Part shown: positions 1 through 7,957 of the stretch, in pieces
Layout of the letters: every line of letters starts with the position of its first letter
How positions within the stretch are numbered: position 1 is the stretch's first letter
DNA from: an uncultured Lachnospiraceae bacterium
Lineage (GTDB): Bacteria > Bacillota > Clostridia > Lachnospirales > Lachnospiraceae
DNA: 26,225 bases
Assembly (NCBI GenBank): GCA_910588535.1
Contig: CAJUOO010000023.1
Coordinates: 17,483 to 43,707, forward strand
Direction: 5' to 3'
The notes under the pieces: model-generated
What the model was told of the DNA's origin: nothing
What the model saw: only the letters and a program-made list of their open reading frames with translations
Database searches by the model: none
Position numbers and translations under genes: made by a program

Positions 1-1
1 T

Positions 2-502
2 AGTGAGAACTTTTTGAAGATTGCCCCGTTCCTAAGTAAAGATAAGATATCAGAGCTGGCAGAGAGAAAGTATCATCAGTCTGGTCTTAAGGCATTAGAA
101 AATATTTTTCCATTCATTGATAATGAAACCCTTCAGAAAATAGCTGAAGAAGAGATCCAACAGAATAGGCTGGAGGCGATCGCTCCTATAATGCCTTTTG
201 TGAGCAAAGGTGTTGCGGATAAAATTGCAGATAAGATCTTAGAGCAAGAGGGGGATAGTGAGAACTTTTTGAAGATTGCCCCGTTCCTAAGTAAAGATAA
301 GATATCAGAGTTGGCAGAGAAAAAGTATTATCAGTCTGGTCTTAAGGCAATAGAAAAAATTATGCCATTTATTGAAAAAGAAACCCTTCAAAAAATTGCG
401 GAAGAAGAAGTCCAGAAAAATGGGGTGGAGGCCATTGCTCCTATTCTGCCATTTGCAGGGAAACAGATATTGTCTAAATATATTATCGAGAAGTATCTAT
501 AA
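2..502 (+). CDS. Alpha-helical tandem-repeat protein, 3' part (N-terminus outside window)
   Basis: The reading frame is open to the left edge and stops at 500-502, so this is the C-terminal 166 residues of a longer protein. A TTG at 14 could be read as a start but lies inside a repeat unit and is not believable. The protein is built of about 28-residue units of the form L-x-x-I-x-P-F-x-x-x-x-x-L-x-x-I-A-E-x, each probably a helical hairpin. Three different units form an 85-residue super-unit that occurs twice (DNA period 255 bp, copy two starting at 257). The first 100 bases of the two copies are almost identical, which points to a recent duplication. There is no signal peptide or membrane segment in the visible part. 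It resembles solenoid (HEAT/TPR-like) scaffolds in general pattern only. I do not recognise the family and assign no function. Confidence 0.75.
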   Translation, partial: SENFLKIAPFLSKDKISELAERKYHQSGLKALENIFPFIDNETLQKIAEEEIQQNRLEAIAPIMPFVSKGVADKIADKILEQEGDSENFLKIAPFLSKDKISELAEKKYYQSGLKAIEKIMPFIEKETLQKIAEEEVQKNGVEAIAPILPFAGKQILSKYIIEKYL

Positions 503-540
503 TTTATGTAGAATATCGGCTTATTAAAGCATAGAAGAAA

Positions 541-663
541 AAGATAGTATAGTCAATCTGTTATTTCCTCAAATAATGCTGGTGTTTAATAAGATTTTTC
601 ATTGAACAAGAACAGCAGGATAGGGGAAATAGCAGATAGGCTATGCGGATCTTTCTCGAAAAC
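541..663 (-). repeat. Decayed copy of the dispersed palindromic element (copy E)
   Basis: Arms at 548-570 and 623-644 are imperfect inverted repeats that resemble the 24 bp arms of copy B (8226-8249 and 8341-8364). The flank GGATCTTTCTCGAAAAC at 647-663 resembles the reverse complement of the left flank in the other copies, giving minus orientation. The internal core found in copies A to D is absent and replaced by about 50 unrelated bases. It lies in the 244 bp gap after the repeat-protein gene. Nothing else recognisable is in that gap except a perfect 12-base palindrome at 675-686. Confidence 0.5.
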
Positions 664-746
664 ATATATTTTAAATAAACGTTTATCTTTATATTTATTC
701 TGAAAGTTAATAACTACTCTATTTTTTATCTTATGAAATGGTTTGA

Positions 747-1397
747 TTAGATAAGAAAATCTCTAAGCTCTTGAATATTTTTTACGATATAATCTGCTTT
801 TGCAGCTTGGTGCTCAGCGAGATCCCCGTAGCCATAGAGAACACCTAAGGAGGCAATTTGATTTTCTTTTGCTCCCAAAATGTCATGTTTTCTGTCGCCT
901 ATCATTAAAACTTTAGAGTGTTCTGTAATATTGCACATTTTTAGAGCATAAGCGATAACAGAACCTTTTTGATTTCTCGTTCCGTCAAGTTCACTTCCTG
1001 CTATAAAGCTAAAGTAGGATTCCATATGAAAATATTCAAGAATCTGCTTTGCGTATATGTGGGGTTTGGAGGTGGCGAGAATCAAGGTGTAGCCTGCTTC
1101 TTTTAATTCTTTAAGAAGTGGAATGATTCCATTATATACATGATTTTCATATAAACCTACAGAAGAAAAGCGTTCACGATATTTCTCGCAAGCTGTCTGC
1201 GCCTGCTCTTTTGAAAAACCATAATATTCCATAAAAGAATCCACCAAAGGTGGGCCGATAAAACAGGTAAGAGTATCCAGATTCTTGACATGGATGCCAA
1301 AGAAATCTAAAGCATATGCCACACATCCAGTTATTCCCGGCTTTGGATCAGTTAAAGTTCCATCAAGGTCAAATAAAAGATAGCGAAATTGGTTCAT
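747..1397 (-). CDS. HAD-superfamily phosphatase, phosphoglycolate-phosphatase-like
   Basis: The protein has 216 residues, the usual length for HAD subfamily IA phosphatases with a helical cap. Motif I is DLDGTLTD at 10-17, with D10 the expected nucleophile and D12 the general acid. Motif II is LATSKP at 107-112, and motif IV is IGDRKHD at 166-172. Residues about 20-85 form the helical cap. Such enzymes remove phosphate from small metabolites such as phosphoglycolate, pyrophosphate or nucleotides in the cytoplasm; the substrate cannot be read from sequence. The start is well supported: the minus strand carries TTGGAGGT just upstream of the ATG at 1397. The gene stands alone, diverging from the acetyltransferase at 1858. 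Confidence 0.88.
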   Translation of the reverse strand: MNQFRYLLFDLDGTLTDPKPGITGCVAYALDFFGIHVKNLDTLTCFIGPPLVDSFMEYYGFSKEQAQTACEKYRERFSSVGLYENHVYNGIIPLLKELKEAGYTLILATSKPHIYAKQILEYFHMESYFSFIAGSELDGTRNQKGSVIAYALKMCNITEHSKVLMIGDRKHDILGAKENQIASLGVLYGYGDLAEHQAAKADYIVKNIQELRDFLI

Positions 1398-1447
1398 AGT
1401 ACCTCCAAGAGAAATATTCTTTGCACATAAAATTGATATATGTTACT

Positions 1448-1477
1448 ATAATAACAGAAATTATTATTTTTTGTAAA
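1448..1477 (-). promoter_or_regulatory. Candidate promoter of the HAD phosphatase gene
   Basis: On the minus strand, TTTACA (1477-1472) is followed after 18 bases by TATTAT (1453-1448), about 50 bases before the start codon. Both boxes are near consensus, but the region is AT-rich, so a chance match is possible. Confidence 0.4.
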
Positions 1478-1484
1478 TGTGATA

Positions 1485-1688
1485 TTTTATCTGCTGTGAT
1501 AAATTTGTTGTATCATTTTCGGGAAAGATCTGCCCGGTGAACTGCCTGTAGTCTTCCGTCACTTCGCTTGCACTTAGTGAAAAACGCAGCGGATGCTAAG
1601 ATCGAAACTACCTCGCTAAGCGCTGGCGTTTTTCGATAGGTTCCTTGAGGACCACAGGCAGTTCGCCGGGCTGTTTTTATCAGTAAGG
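1485..1688 (+). repeat. Dispersed palindromic element, copy A (subfamily I)
   Basis: This 204 bp non-coding element matches copy C (8524-8726, opposite strand) along its whole length. It shares its centre with copies B and D. Outer arms at 1532-1556 and 1647-1671 are a 25-base inverted repeat with two G-U pairs and one mismatch. A second inner inverted repeat pairs GAAAAACGC with GCGTTTTTC. It fills the gap between the divergent HAD and acetyltransferase genes and could affect the expression of either. The minus-strand open frame across it is a by-product of the palindrome. The remaining 1689-1857 holds only a small hairpin next to the downstream gene. Confidence 0.85.
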
Positions 1689-1827
1689 AGAGACACGCTG
1701 TTTGTATAAAATTGATAAATTGTTTTTGTTGTTTTCATTAAGAGAGTTTGATGATCTATCAATATAAACGGATTTAAAAACTTTGTTGCAAGTATATGAA
1801 GATAAAATTTCACGTCTTGATTTTTAC

Positions 1828-1843
1828 GCCTGCTAAAGCGGGC
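1828..1843 (+). promoter_or_regulatory. Small hairpin just before the acetyltransferase ribosome site
   Basis: GCCTGC and GCGGGC form a 6 bp stem (one G-U pair) around a TAAA loop. The stem ends 4 bases before the GGGAG ribosome site at 1848. It may modulate translation, but no T-tract follows, so it is not a typical terminator. Confidence 0.3.
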
Positions 1844-1857
1844 AGATGGGAGTTAGA

Positions 1858-2403
1858 ATGAGATTAGTAGAAGCATATGATATAGAACGATTAGCTAAGA
1901 TACAGGCATTGTATCAAGAAGCCTTTCCTGCATCAGAGAGAAAACCATTTAAGCTGATGATAAAAAAGCGTGAGGAGGGCGTGATGGAGCTGCAAGCTCT
2001 GGAAAATGAACAAAATGAATTTTGTGGGTTAGCCATTACAATTTTGTATCAAGATATGGTGTTATTGGATTATTTTGCTATTGCACCCAAAATGCGAGGA
2101 AAAGGAACTGGAACGGAAGCGTTCTCCCTTCTGCGCAACAAATACGCACAAAAAAGGTTCTTTCTGGAGATTGAGCGCACGGATGTGGAGGCAGAAAATC
2201 TATTACAGAGACAGAAACGAAAAAATTTTTATTTAAGAAATGGTCTTACAGAGACCGCAATGTATGTCAGGCTTTTTGGAGTTGAGATGGAGGTGCTTTC
2301 TGATTCTTGTAAGGTTAATTTTGAAGAATATAAAAGGTTATATGCAGATACCTTTGGAGAAAATTATATAAATCGTCATGTTATATTAGTATCAGAGGGG
2401 TAA
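1858..2403 (+). CDS. GNAT-family N-acetyltransferase
   Basis: The product is 181 residues if started at ATG 1858, which has GGGAG five bases upstream. An in-frame ATG at 1846 lacks a ribosome site. The GNAT core is visible as a beta-strand with an acetyl-CoA loop, VLLDYFAIAPKMRGKGTG (about 68-85), where RGKGTG matches the R/Q-x-x-G-x-G/A motif. The acceptor could be a small molecule, peptide or protein and is not evident. The C-terminal third is less conserved in appearance. It ends four bases before trmO, so the two are probably co-transcribed. The fold assignment is firm and the substrate is unknown. Confidence 0.75.
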   Translation: MRLVEAYDIERLAKIQALYQEAFPASERKPFKLMIKKREEGVMELQALENEQNEFCGLAITILYQDMVLLDYFAIAPKMRGKGTGTEAFSLLRNKYAQKRFFLEIERTDVEAENLLQRQKRKNFYLRNGLTETAMYVRLFGVEMEVLSDSCKVNFEEYKRLYADTFGENYINRHVILVSEG

Positions 2404-2407
2404 GACA

Positions 2408-3097
2408 ATGAAGATTATCGCGCATATCCAGACGGATTTTCCTGATAAATTTGGAATACCCAGACAGAGTGGCATTATAGAAGAGCTAAAAGGGAAAATT
2501 GTATTTGAGCCAGAGTACAGAAGAGCAGAAGCTGTCAGGGGATTGGAGGAATTTTCTCATATATGGCTTCTCTGGGAATTTTCTAAAATAGGGGAAAGGC
2601 AATGGTCTGCTACAGTTAGACCTCCACGACTTGGCGGGAATAAACGTATTGGTGTATTTGCCACCCGATCACCGTTTCGCCCGAATAATATCGGCTTATC
2701 TTGTGTGCGCTTGACAGGGATAGAAGAGGATAAAAAACAGGGAATTGTGTTGCATGTACAGGGAGCGGATCTGATGGATGGCACCCCAATCTATGACATT
2801 AAGCCATATATCCCGTTTACAGACTGCCATCCTGAGGCATCTGAGGGATATACAAGAGAAACTAGAGCACATAAACTCACAGTTGATTTTCCTAAAGAGC
2901 TGCTTGAGCTCTATCCACCAGAGAAGAGAGAAGCTGTGACAAAAATATTGGAGTTGGATCCTCGCCCGGCGTATATACAGGATTCTGAAAGAATTTATGG
3001 AATGAGCTACGCGGGCCTTGATATTCAGTTTCAAGTAGATGGAGAACGGCTTACGGTCATAAAAATATTAAGTTGCGCAGATATTAACAACGTTTAG
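2408..3097 (+). CDS. trmO: tRNA (adenine-N6) methyltransferase TrmO (TsaA family)
   Basis: This 229-residue protein carries the TsaA/TrmO signatures RPPRLGG (71-77), GVFATRSPFRPNNIGLS (82-98) and DLMDGTPIYDIKPYIPF (121-137). Family knowledge: TrmO uses S-adenosylmethionine to methylate N6 of t6A at position 37 of ANN-decoding tRNAs, giving m6t6A. It is a beta-barrel methyltransferase rather than a Rossmann type. One small variation is N-N-I-G-L-S where N-P-I-G-L-S is more common. The last 80 residues correspond to the extended C-terminal region of TrmO-type members. It starts four bases after the acetyltransferase stop, suggesting a two-gene unit. Confidence 0.9.
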   Translation: MKIIAHIQTDFPDKFGIPRQSGIIEELKGKIVFEPEYRRAEAVRGLEEFSHIWLLWEFSKIGERQWSATVRPPRLGGNKRIGVFATRSPFRPNNIGLSCVRLTGIEEDKKQGIVLHVQGADLMDGTPIYDIKPYIPFTDCHPEASEGYTRETRAHKLTVDFPKELLELYPPEKREAVTKILELDPRPAYIQDSERIYGMSYAGLDIQFQVDGERLTVIKILSCADINNV

Positions 3098-3188
3098 AAA
3101 TCTATAAGAAGTTTTGAGTATAATATTTTTTGCTTATAAGGATGTGTTGATCAGTCAGTGTTCTTAGAGATTGATAGAATAGAAACAC

Positions 3189-3217
3189 TTGACATTTTTA
3201 TCCCTCCTGCCTATAAT
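3189..3217 (+). promoter_or_regulatory. Consensus sigma-A promoter of the sugar operon
   Basis: TTGACA (3189-3194) and TATAAT (3212-3217) are both perfect consensus boxes with an ideal 17-base spacer. Transcription should start near 3224, directly at the operator that follows. A promoter this strong implies that control is mainly by repression. Confidence 0.85.
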
Positions 3218-3226
3218 AGTCTTAGA

Positions 3227-3240
3227 TGTGCACGAGCACA
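3227..3240 (+). promoter_or_regulatory. Probable LacI-family operator
   Basis: TGTGCACGAGCACA is a 14-base palindrome centred on CG with one mismatched pair. This even-symmetry, CG-centred form is typical of LacI-family operators. It overlaps or immediately follows the expected transcription start, a position where repressor would block initiation. The natural partner is the LacI-type regulator at 4746-5771 in the same operon, giving autoregulation; the pairing is inferred from context. Confidence 0.7.
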
Positions 3241-3269
3241 CAATGAATATAATATAGGAGGAAGCGCAG

Positions 3270-4739
3270 ATGAACAACGTTCCAGAGGTTAAGATTGGTA
3301 TTGCTGCCGTGAGCAGAGATTGTTTTCCCATGTCTCTTTCTGAGAGAAGAAGAAAGGAGCTTGTGGAGGCTTACCGCCCCAAATATGGTGATATTTATGA
3401 ATGTCCCACTGTTATTGAAAATGAATTACATATGAAGAAAGCTCTTGCTGAATTAAATGAGGCAGGATGTAATGCATTGGTTGTATTTCTTGGAAATTTT
3501 GGACCGGAGAGCTCTGAGACACTGCTTGCAAAGTATTTTGATGGGCCGGTTATGTTTGTGGCGGCAGCGGAGGAGCACGGTGATAGTCTGCTGGATGACA
3601 GAGGGGATGCATATTGTGGTATGTTGAATGCAAGCTATAATTTAAAGCTTCGCGGGATCCATGCATATATACCAGAGTATCCAGTTGGCACAGCAGAGGA
3701 ATGTGCAGACATGGTTGCAGAGTTTGTCCCGATTGCGAGAACCATTATTGGACTTCGCAATCTGAAGATAATTAGCTTTGGTCCTCGCCCACAAGATTTT
3801 CTTGCATGCAATGCGCCGATCAAGCAGCTTTATAATCTGGGCGTGGAGATTCAGGAAAATTCTGAGCTGGATCTGTTTGAATCCTTCAACAATCATGCAA
3901 ATGATGAGAGAATCCCTGCTGTTGTGAAGGAAATGCAGGAGGAGCTTGGTGCTGGTAACAAGAAGCCAGAGATTTTGGAGAAGCTTGCACAGTATGAGCT
4001 GACACTTTTGGATTGGGTGGAGAAGAATAAGGGATCCAGAGAGTATGTTGCGATCGCAGGAAAATGCTGGCCTGCTTTCCAGACACAGTTTGGATTTGTT
4101 CCATGTTATGTGAATAGCCGTCTGACAGCCAAGGGGATCCCGGTATCCTGCGAGGTGGATATCTATGGAGCGTTAAGTGAATTTATCGGAACATGTGTAA
4201 GTCTTGATGCTGTGACGCTTCTGGATATTAACAACAGTGTGCCTGCCGATATGTATGAATCTGAGATTAAGGGAAAGTACAATTATACCTTAAAGGATAC
4301 ATTTATGGGCTTCCACTGTGGAAATACACCTTCTTGCAAGCTTGCTTCCTGTGAGATGAGAAATCAGAAAATTATGGCGAGAAGTCTGCCGGAAGAGAAG
4401 ACAAATGGTACTTTGGAGGGAGACATCGCTGCAGGAAAGATCACATTCTTCCGCCTGCAAAGCTCAGCAGATGCAAAGCTGCGGGCATATGTGGCTGAGG
4501 GAGAGGTACTGCCGGTTGCGACACGCTCCTTTGGAGGAATTGGTGTGTTCGCTATTCCTGAGATGGGTCGTTTTTATCGCCATGTATTGATTCAAAAGAA
4601 CTATCCTCACCATGGAGCAGTTGCATTTGGACATTATGGAAAGACAATATTTGAGGTGTTTAAATATCTTGGAGTAGAGGATATTGGTTTTAACCAGCCG
4701 AAGGGGATGCTATATAAGTCTGAAAATCCATATGCGTAA
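3270..4739 (+). CDS. L-fucose/L-arabinose isomerase family protein
   Basis: This 489-residue cytoplasmic enzyme belongs to the fucose/arabinose isomerase superfamily (COG2407-like). It should interconvert an aldose and its ketose with a divalent metal. E295 (in CEVDIYG) and D319 (in TLLDIN) are 24 residues apart, the same spacing as the metal-binding E337 and D361 I recall for E. coli FucI. H448 in the HHGAVAFGHYG stretch is a candidate third ligand. It is about 100 residues shorter than classical FucI, so it is not a plain fucose isomerase. An AGGAGGA site lies 8 bases before the ATG. It is first in an operon with a LacI regulator and a xylulokinase, so its product is probably D-xylulose or a close ketose. 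The exact substrate is unknown. Confidence 0.8.
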   Translation: MNNVPEVKIGIAAVSRDCFPMSLSERRRKELVEAYRPKYGDIYECPTVIENELHMKKALAELNEAGCNALVVFLGNFGPESSETLLAKYFDGPVMFVAAAEEHGDSLLDDRGDAYCGMLNASYNLKLRGIHAYIPEYPVGTAEECADMVAEFVPIARTIIGLRNLKIISFGPRPQDFLACNAPIKQLYNLGVEIQENSELDLFESFNNHANDERIPAVVKEMQEELGAGNKKPEILEKLAQYELTLLDWVEKNKGSREYVAIAGKCWPAFQTQFGFVPCYVNSRLTAKGIPVSCEVDIYGALSEFIGTCVSLDAVTLLDINNSVPADMYESEIKGKYNYTLKDTFMGFHCGNTPSCKLASCEMRNQKIMARSLPEEKTNGTLEGDIAAGKITFFRLQSSADAKLRAYVAEGEVLPVATRSFGGIGVFAIPEMGRFYRHVLIQKNYPHHGAVAFGHYGKTIFEVFKYLGVEDIGFNQPKGMLYKSENPYA

Positions 4740-4745
4740 TCGCTG

Positions 4746-5771
4746 ATGGCTGTAACGATGAAGCAGATTGCCGAGGCGTGCGGCGTTTCGAGAGGGACGG
4801 TGGATCGTGTTCTCAATAACCGCGGCAGGGTACGTGAGGAGATAGCTGACCGGGTGAGGGAGAAGGCGAAGGAGCTTGGATACCGCCCTAATACAGCGGG
4901 CAAAGCGCTTGCGGCAAGGAAGAAAAATTATGTGATAGGCGTTATTTTAACCTCTGAGGGAGTAGAATTTTTTGAGGAGGTTTTAAATGGCATACAAAAA
5001 GGACAGGAGGAGATAGCTGATTATGGCATTACTCTTCTGGTTCGTAGTATGAAGGGCTATCATGTGGAAAAGCAGCTTGCACTGATGGAAGAGATGAAAG
5101 CCAGTGTACAGCTTCTTATTCTAAATGGGATTAATGATGAGCGGATTGCAGAAAAGATTCAGGAATATATGCGAAATGGATTACCTGTGATCACAATAAA
5201 TGCGGACGTGGAGAACAGTGGAAGACTGTGTTATGTAGGCTGTGATTTTAATTCCAGCGGCAGAACGGCAGGAGGGATGCTGGGACTTTTGTGCGGAGGG
5301 GACGCGGTGGTGGGAATTGCCACTGGAACGGTGAAGGTTCTGGGGCATAACCAGCGCATTACAGGTTTTTCCTCTCTGTGCAAAACACGTTATCCAAAGA
5401 TAAAAATAGAAGATATTATAGAGACAAATGATGATGATGAGACAGGGTATGAACAGACTTGTCTGATGCTCAAGCGCTGCCCGGAGCTTACGGCAATCTA
5501 TATTGTGGCGGCGGGAGCGGCGGGAGTTTGTCGTGCTGTGGAGGAATCACAGAGAGCTGGCTCTATCTTGGTGGTGGCAAGTGATAATACAAACTCTGTG
5601 CGGGAATGGATGAGAAAAGGAATTATTAAGGCAGCAGTCTGTCAAAATCCATTTGGACAGGGGTATCACGCCGTACAGATGGCGGCTGGGTATCTGGTGC
5701 AGAATCTTGTGCCGGCGTCAGATTATATTGTAAAGAATGAGATCAGAATATTGGAAAATATTGATGAATAA
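4746..5771 (+). CDS. LacI-family transcriptional regulator with sugar-binding domain
   Basis: The product has 341 residues. An N-terminal LacI helix-turn-helix (MKQIAEACGVSRGTVDRVLN, about 5-24) and a hinge helix (about 46-58) are followed by a periplasmic-binding-protein-like domain (about 62-330) that should bind a sugar effector. The recognition helix has TVDR where TVSR is most common. The start lies six bases after the isomerase stop with no clear ribosome site, so translation is probably coupled. ATG 4758 is an alternative start. It probably represses this operon through the palindrome at 3227-3240 and releases it when the pathway sugar is present; that is inference from context. Confidence 0.85.
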   Translation: MAVTMKQIAEACGVSRGTVDRVLNNRGRVREEIADRVREKAKELGYRPNTAGKALAARKKNYVIGVILTSEGVEFFEEVLNGIQKGQEEIADYGITLLVRSMKGYHVEKQLALMEEMKASVQLLILNGINDERIAEKIQEYMRNGLPVITINADVENSGRLCYVGCDFNSSGRTAGGMLGLLCGGDAVVGIATGTVKVLGHNQRITGFSSLCKTRYPKIKIEDIIETNDDDETGYEQTCLMLKRCPELTAIYIVAAGAAGVCRAVEESQRAGSILVVASDNTNSVREWMRKGIIKAAVCQNPFGQGYHAVQMAAGYLVQNLVPASDYIVKNEIRILENIDE

Positions 5772-5784
5772 GAGGGGGATTTTC

Positions 5785-7311
5785 ATGAGATATTTAATAG
5801 GTATAGATTTGGGAACCTCTGCGACGAAGACGGTGTTGTTTGATGAGGATGGGGCAATTATGGCATCTGCCTCACAGGAGTATCCTCTCTATCAGCCGCA
5901 GAATGGCTGGGCAGAGCAGAATCCAAGAGATTGGGCAAATGCAGCACTGGAGACGATCGCGAAGGTAATCCGAGAATCTGGCGTGGCGGCGGAGGATATT
6001 AAAGGACTTGGTATCTCAGGGCAGATGCATGGATTGGTTATGCTGGATGAAAAGAATGAGGTGATCCGACCTTCAATTATCTGGTGTGATCAGAGAACAG
6101 CGGCAGAATGTGAAGAGATAACACAGAAGATCGGTAGGGAGCGCCTGATAGAGATCACAGCAAATCCTGCTCTTACAGGCTTTACTGCTTCTAAGATTCT
6201 CTGGGTGAGGAATCATGAGCCAGAAAATTATAAGCGTTGTCGTCATATTCTTCTGCCAAAGGATTATGTGCGTTTTGTCCTTACAGGTGAATTTGCCACA
6301 GAGGTGTCAGATGCTTCTGGCATGCAGCTTCTTGATGTGCCAAATAGATGCTGGTCGGATGAAGTGTTAGAGAAGCTTGGGATAGATAAGAGTATGCTTG
6401 CTAAGGTCTATGAGTCTGTGGAGGTGACGGGAACCATTTTGCCGGAGGTTGCAGAGAAGACCGGACTTTCGGAAAAGACCATTGTGGTTGGAGGAGCAGG
6501 TGATAATGCTGCCGCTGCGGTGGGGACTGGTATTGTAAGGGAGGGCAGAGCTTTCACGACCATTGGAACCAGCGGTGTAGTATTTGCCCACAGTGATAAG
6601 GTGACAATCGATCCCAAGGGAAGAGTGCATACTTTCTGCTGTGCGGTGCCGGGGGCATGGCATGTGATGGGTGTGACACAGGGTGCGGGATTATCCTTAA
6701 AGTGGTTCCGAGACAATTTCTGTGAGGATTATATAAGAAAGGCAGAGGAGGAAGGGAAGGATGCTTACGACTATATCAATGAAGATGTAGCGCAGACACC
6801 ACTTGGCTGTAACAAATTACTTTATCTTCCTTATCTGATGGGAGAGCGCACACCTCATCTTGATCCAGATTGCCGCGGTGTATTCTTTGGTTTGTCCGCC
6901 ATTCATACCAGAAAGGATATGCTCCGTGCGGTGATGGAAGGTGTATCCTACTCTCTGAAGGATTGTAATGATATTCTAAAGGAGATGGGAATTCAGGTTG
7001 AGGAGATGATGGCGTGTGGTGGAGGCGGAAAAAGCCCGATATGGCGTCAGATGCTCGCAGATATGTATGGATGTAAGGTAAAGACTGTCACGGCAAAGGA
7101 GGGTCCAGCATTAGGTGTGGCGATCCTTGCCGGGGTTGGGGCTGGAATCTACGAAAGTGTAGAAGCCGCCTGTGATAAGGTACTTCGCATTGACAAAGAA
7201 TGTGAGCCGGTAGGTAAAAATACAGAAACATATGAAAAATATCACAAGGTCTTTAAGAATCTGTATCCTTCCTTAAAAGAGCAGTATAAGGAGCTTGCAA
7301 CTTTAAGTTAA
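5785..7311 (+). CDS. xylB: Xylulokinase (FGGY family)
   Basis: This 508-residue FGGY carbohydrate kinase phosphorylates D-xylulose to D-xylulose 5-phosphate with ATP, feeding the pentose phosphate or phosphoketolase routes. The phosphate-1 loop GIDLGTSATKT is at 6-16, and the xylulokinase hallmark GISGQMHGLV is at 76-85. The catalytic aspartate is D240 in GGAGDNAAAAVG, followed by GTSGVV (261-266). The ATG at 5785 is chosen because AGAGGGGG lies just upstream and the product then begins directly with the kinase fold. An upstream ATG at 5737 would overlap the regulator gene and add a non-homologous leader. It is the last gene of the operon and ends before a strong terminator at 7438. No transporter is encoded nearby. 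Confidence 0.92.
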   Translation: MRYLIGIDLGTSATKTVLFDEDGAIMASASQEYPLYQPQNGWAEQNPRDWANAALETIAKVIRESGVAAEDIKGLGISGQMHGLVMLDEKNEVIRPSIIWCDQRTAAECEEITQKIGRERLIEITANPALTGFTASKILWVRNHEPENYKRCRHILLPKDYVRFVLTGEFATEVSDASGMQLLDVPNRCWSDEVLEKLGIDKSMLAKVYESVEVTGTILPEVAEKTGLSEKTIVVGGAGDNAAAAVGTGIVREGRAFTTIGTSGVVFAHSDKVTIDPKGRVHTFCCAVPGAWHVMGVTQGAGLSLKWFRDNFCEDYIRKAEEEGKDAYDYINEDVAQTPLGCNKLLYLPYLMGERTPHLDPDCRGVFFGLSAIHTRKDMLRAVMEGVSYSLKDCNDILKEMGIQVEEMMACGGGGKSPIWRQMLADMYGCKVKTVTAKEGPALGVAILAGVGAGIYESVEAACDKVLRIDKECEPVGKNTETYEKYHKVFKNLYPSLKEQYKELATLS

Positions 7312-7437
7312 AGTTAGTGAGAGAATACCACGAATGGATATAAAAGGCTTATAGCTGTTGTGTGATGTCTAGTAATATAACACAAGCAATAAGGTTTTCT
7401 TTGGTGAAAGACGATAGATAATTAGATAAAAATGAAG

Positions 7438-7470
7438 GACAGGGAATCGAAAGGTTCCTTGTCTTTTTTT
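7438..7470 (+). terminator. Rho-independent terminator of the sugar operon
   Basis: An 11 bp stem (7438-7448 with 7453-7463, two G-U pairs) closes a GAAA tetraloop and is followed by seven T residues (7464-7470). The intron fragment starts at the very next base. Confidence 0.92.
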
Positions 7471-7620
7471 GTGTGACTAGTATGGGCGTGAACTAATTAG
7501 TGCAAGTCCATAATACACCCTAGTAGTGAGAAGTGTATAGCCAAAAGCAAGAATGTCCATCGTGAGATGGAATTCGCAACTGATTTTGACGGGAAAAATA
7601 GAAGAGCGTTGATCCTATAC
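7471..7620 (+). mobile_element. 5' fragment of a group IIC intron (domain I), right end approximate
   Basis: The segment opens with GTGTG, the bacterial group II consensus 5' end, exactly after the T-tract of the terminator. It continues with features of class C intron domain I, such as GCAAGTCC (7502-7509) and GCAAGAATGTCCATCGTGAG (about 7546-7565), which follow the order in intact members as I recall them. Class C introns characteristically insert just after terminator hairpins. The reverse transcriptase gene and catalytic domain V are not present downstream, so it is a dead relic. The 3' boundary is a guess. Confidence 0.75.
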
Positions 7621-7626
7621 AAAAAG

Positions 7627-7668
7627 AAAAGTGTGTTGATTTGAAACAGTGAGAATCAACACACTTTT
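7627..7668. terminator. Perfect 15 bp hairpin, possibly a bidirectional terminator
   Basis: AAAAGTGTGTTGATT (7627-7641) and its exact reverse complement (7654-7668) enclose a 12-base loop. The stem starts with A residues and ends with T residues, so it could terminate transcription both ways. It follows the intron fragment and may belong to whatever replaced the intron 3' part. Confidence 0.5.
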
Positions 7669-7957
7669 ACACTTCAAAATAACATTTTATTAATTACACT
7701 TGACTAAAATCAGGAAAGTATCCAAAGAAAAAAGAAACATCACAACATCGAAATTGATACAAGGGAAAACCACTAAAATGCATGGAAATACGCCTTTCCA
7801 CGGTTTCGGAAATTATATTTTTTCGTTGACCGATAGTTGGACCTACGGAAGTCCTTGTTTTTCTTTATATCCCCAAGGTGGTCTTCCGTCTGGATGGAGC
7901 GTGTCTGTCGTTTCAGTATGCCCATTTTACTCTGGATGTTTGCATTGGTTTCTCCTT

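Noticed and set aside
1616..1813. Minus-strand open frame of 65 codons across palindromic element A
   Set aside because: It runs through the inverted repeat and is not preserved in the other copies, so the element is non-coding.
3098..3188. Catabolite-repression (cre) site upstream of the sugar operon promoter
   Set aside because: No sequence close to the CcpA consensus was found in this stretch.
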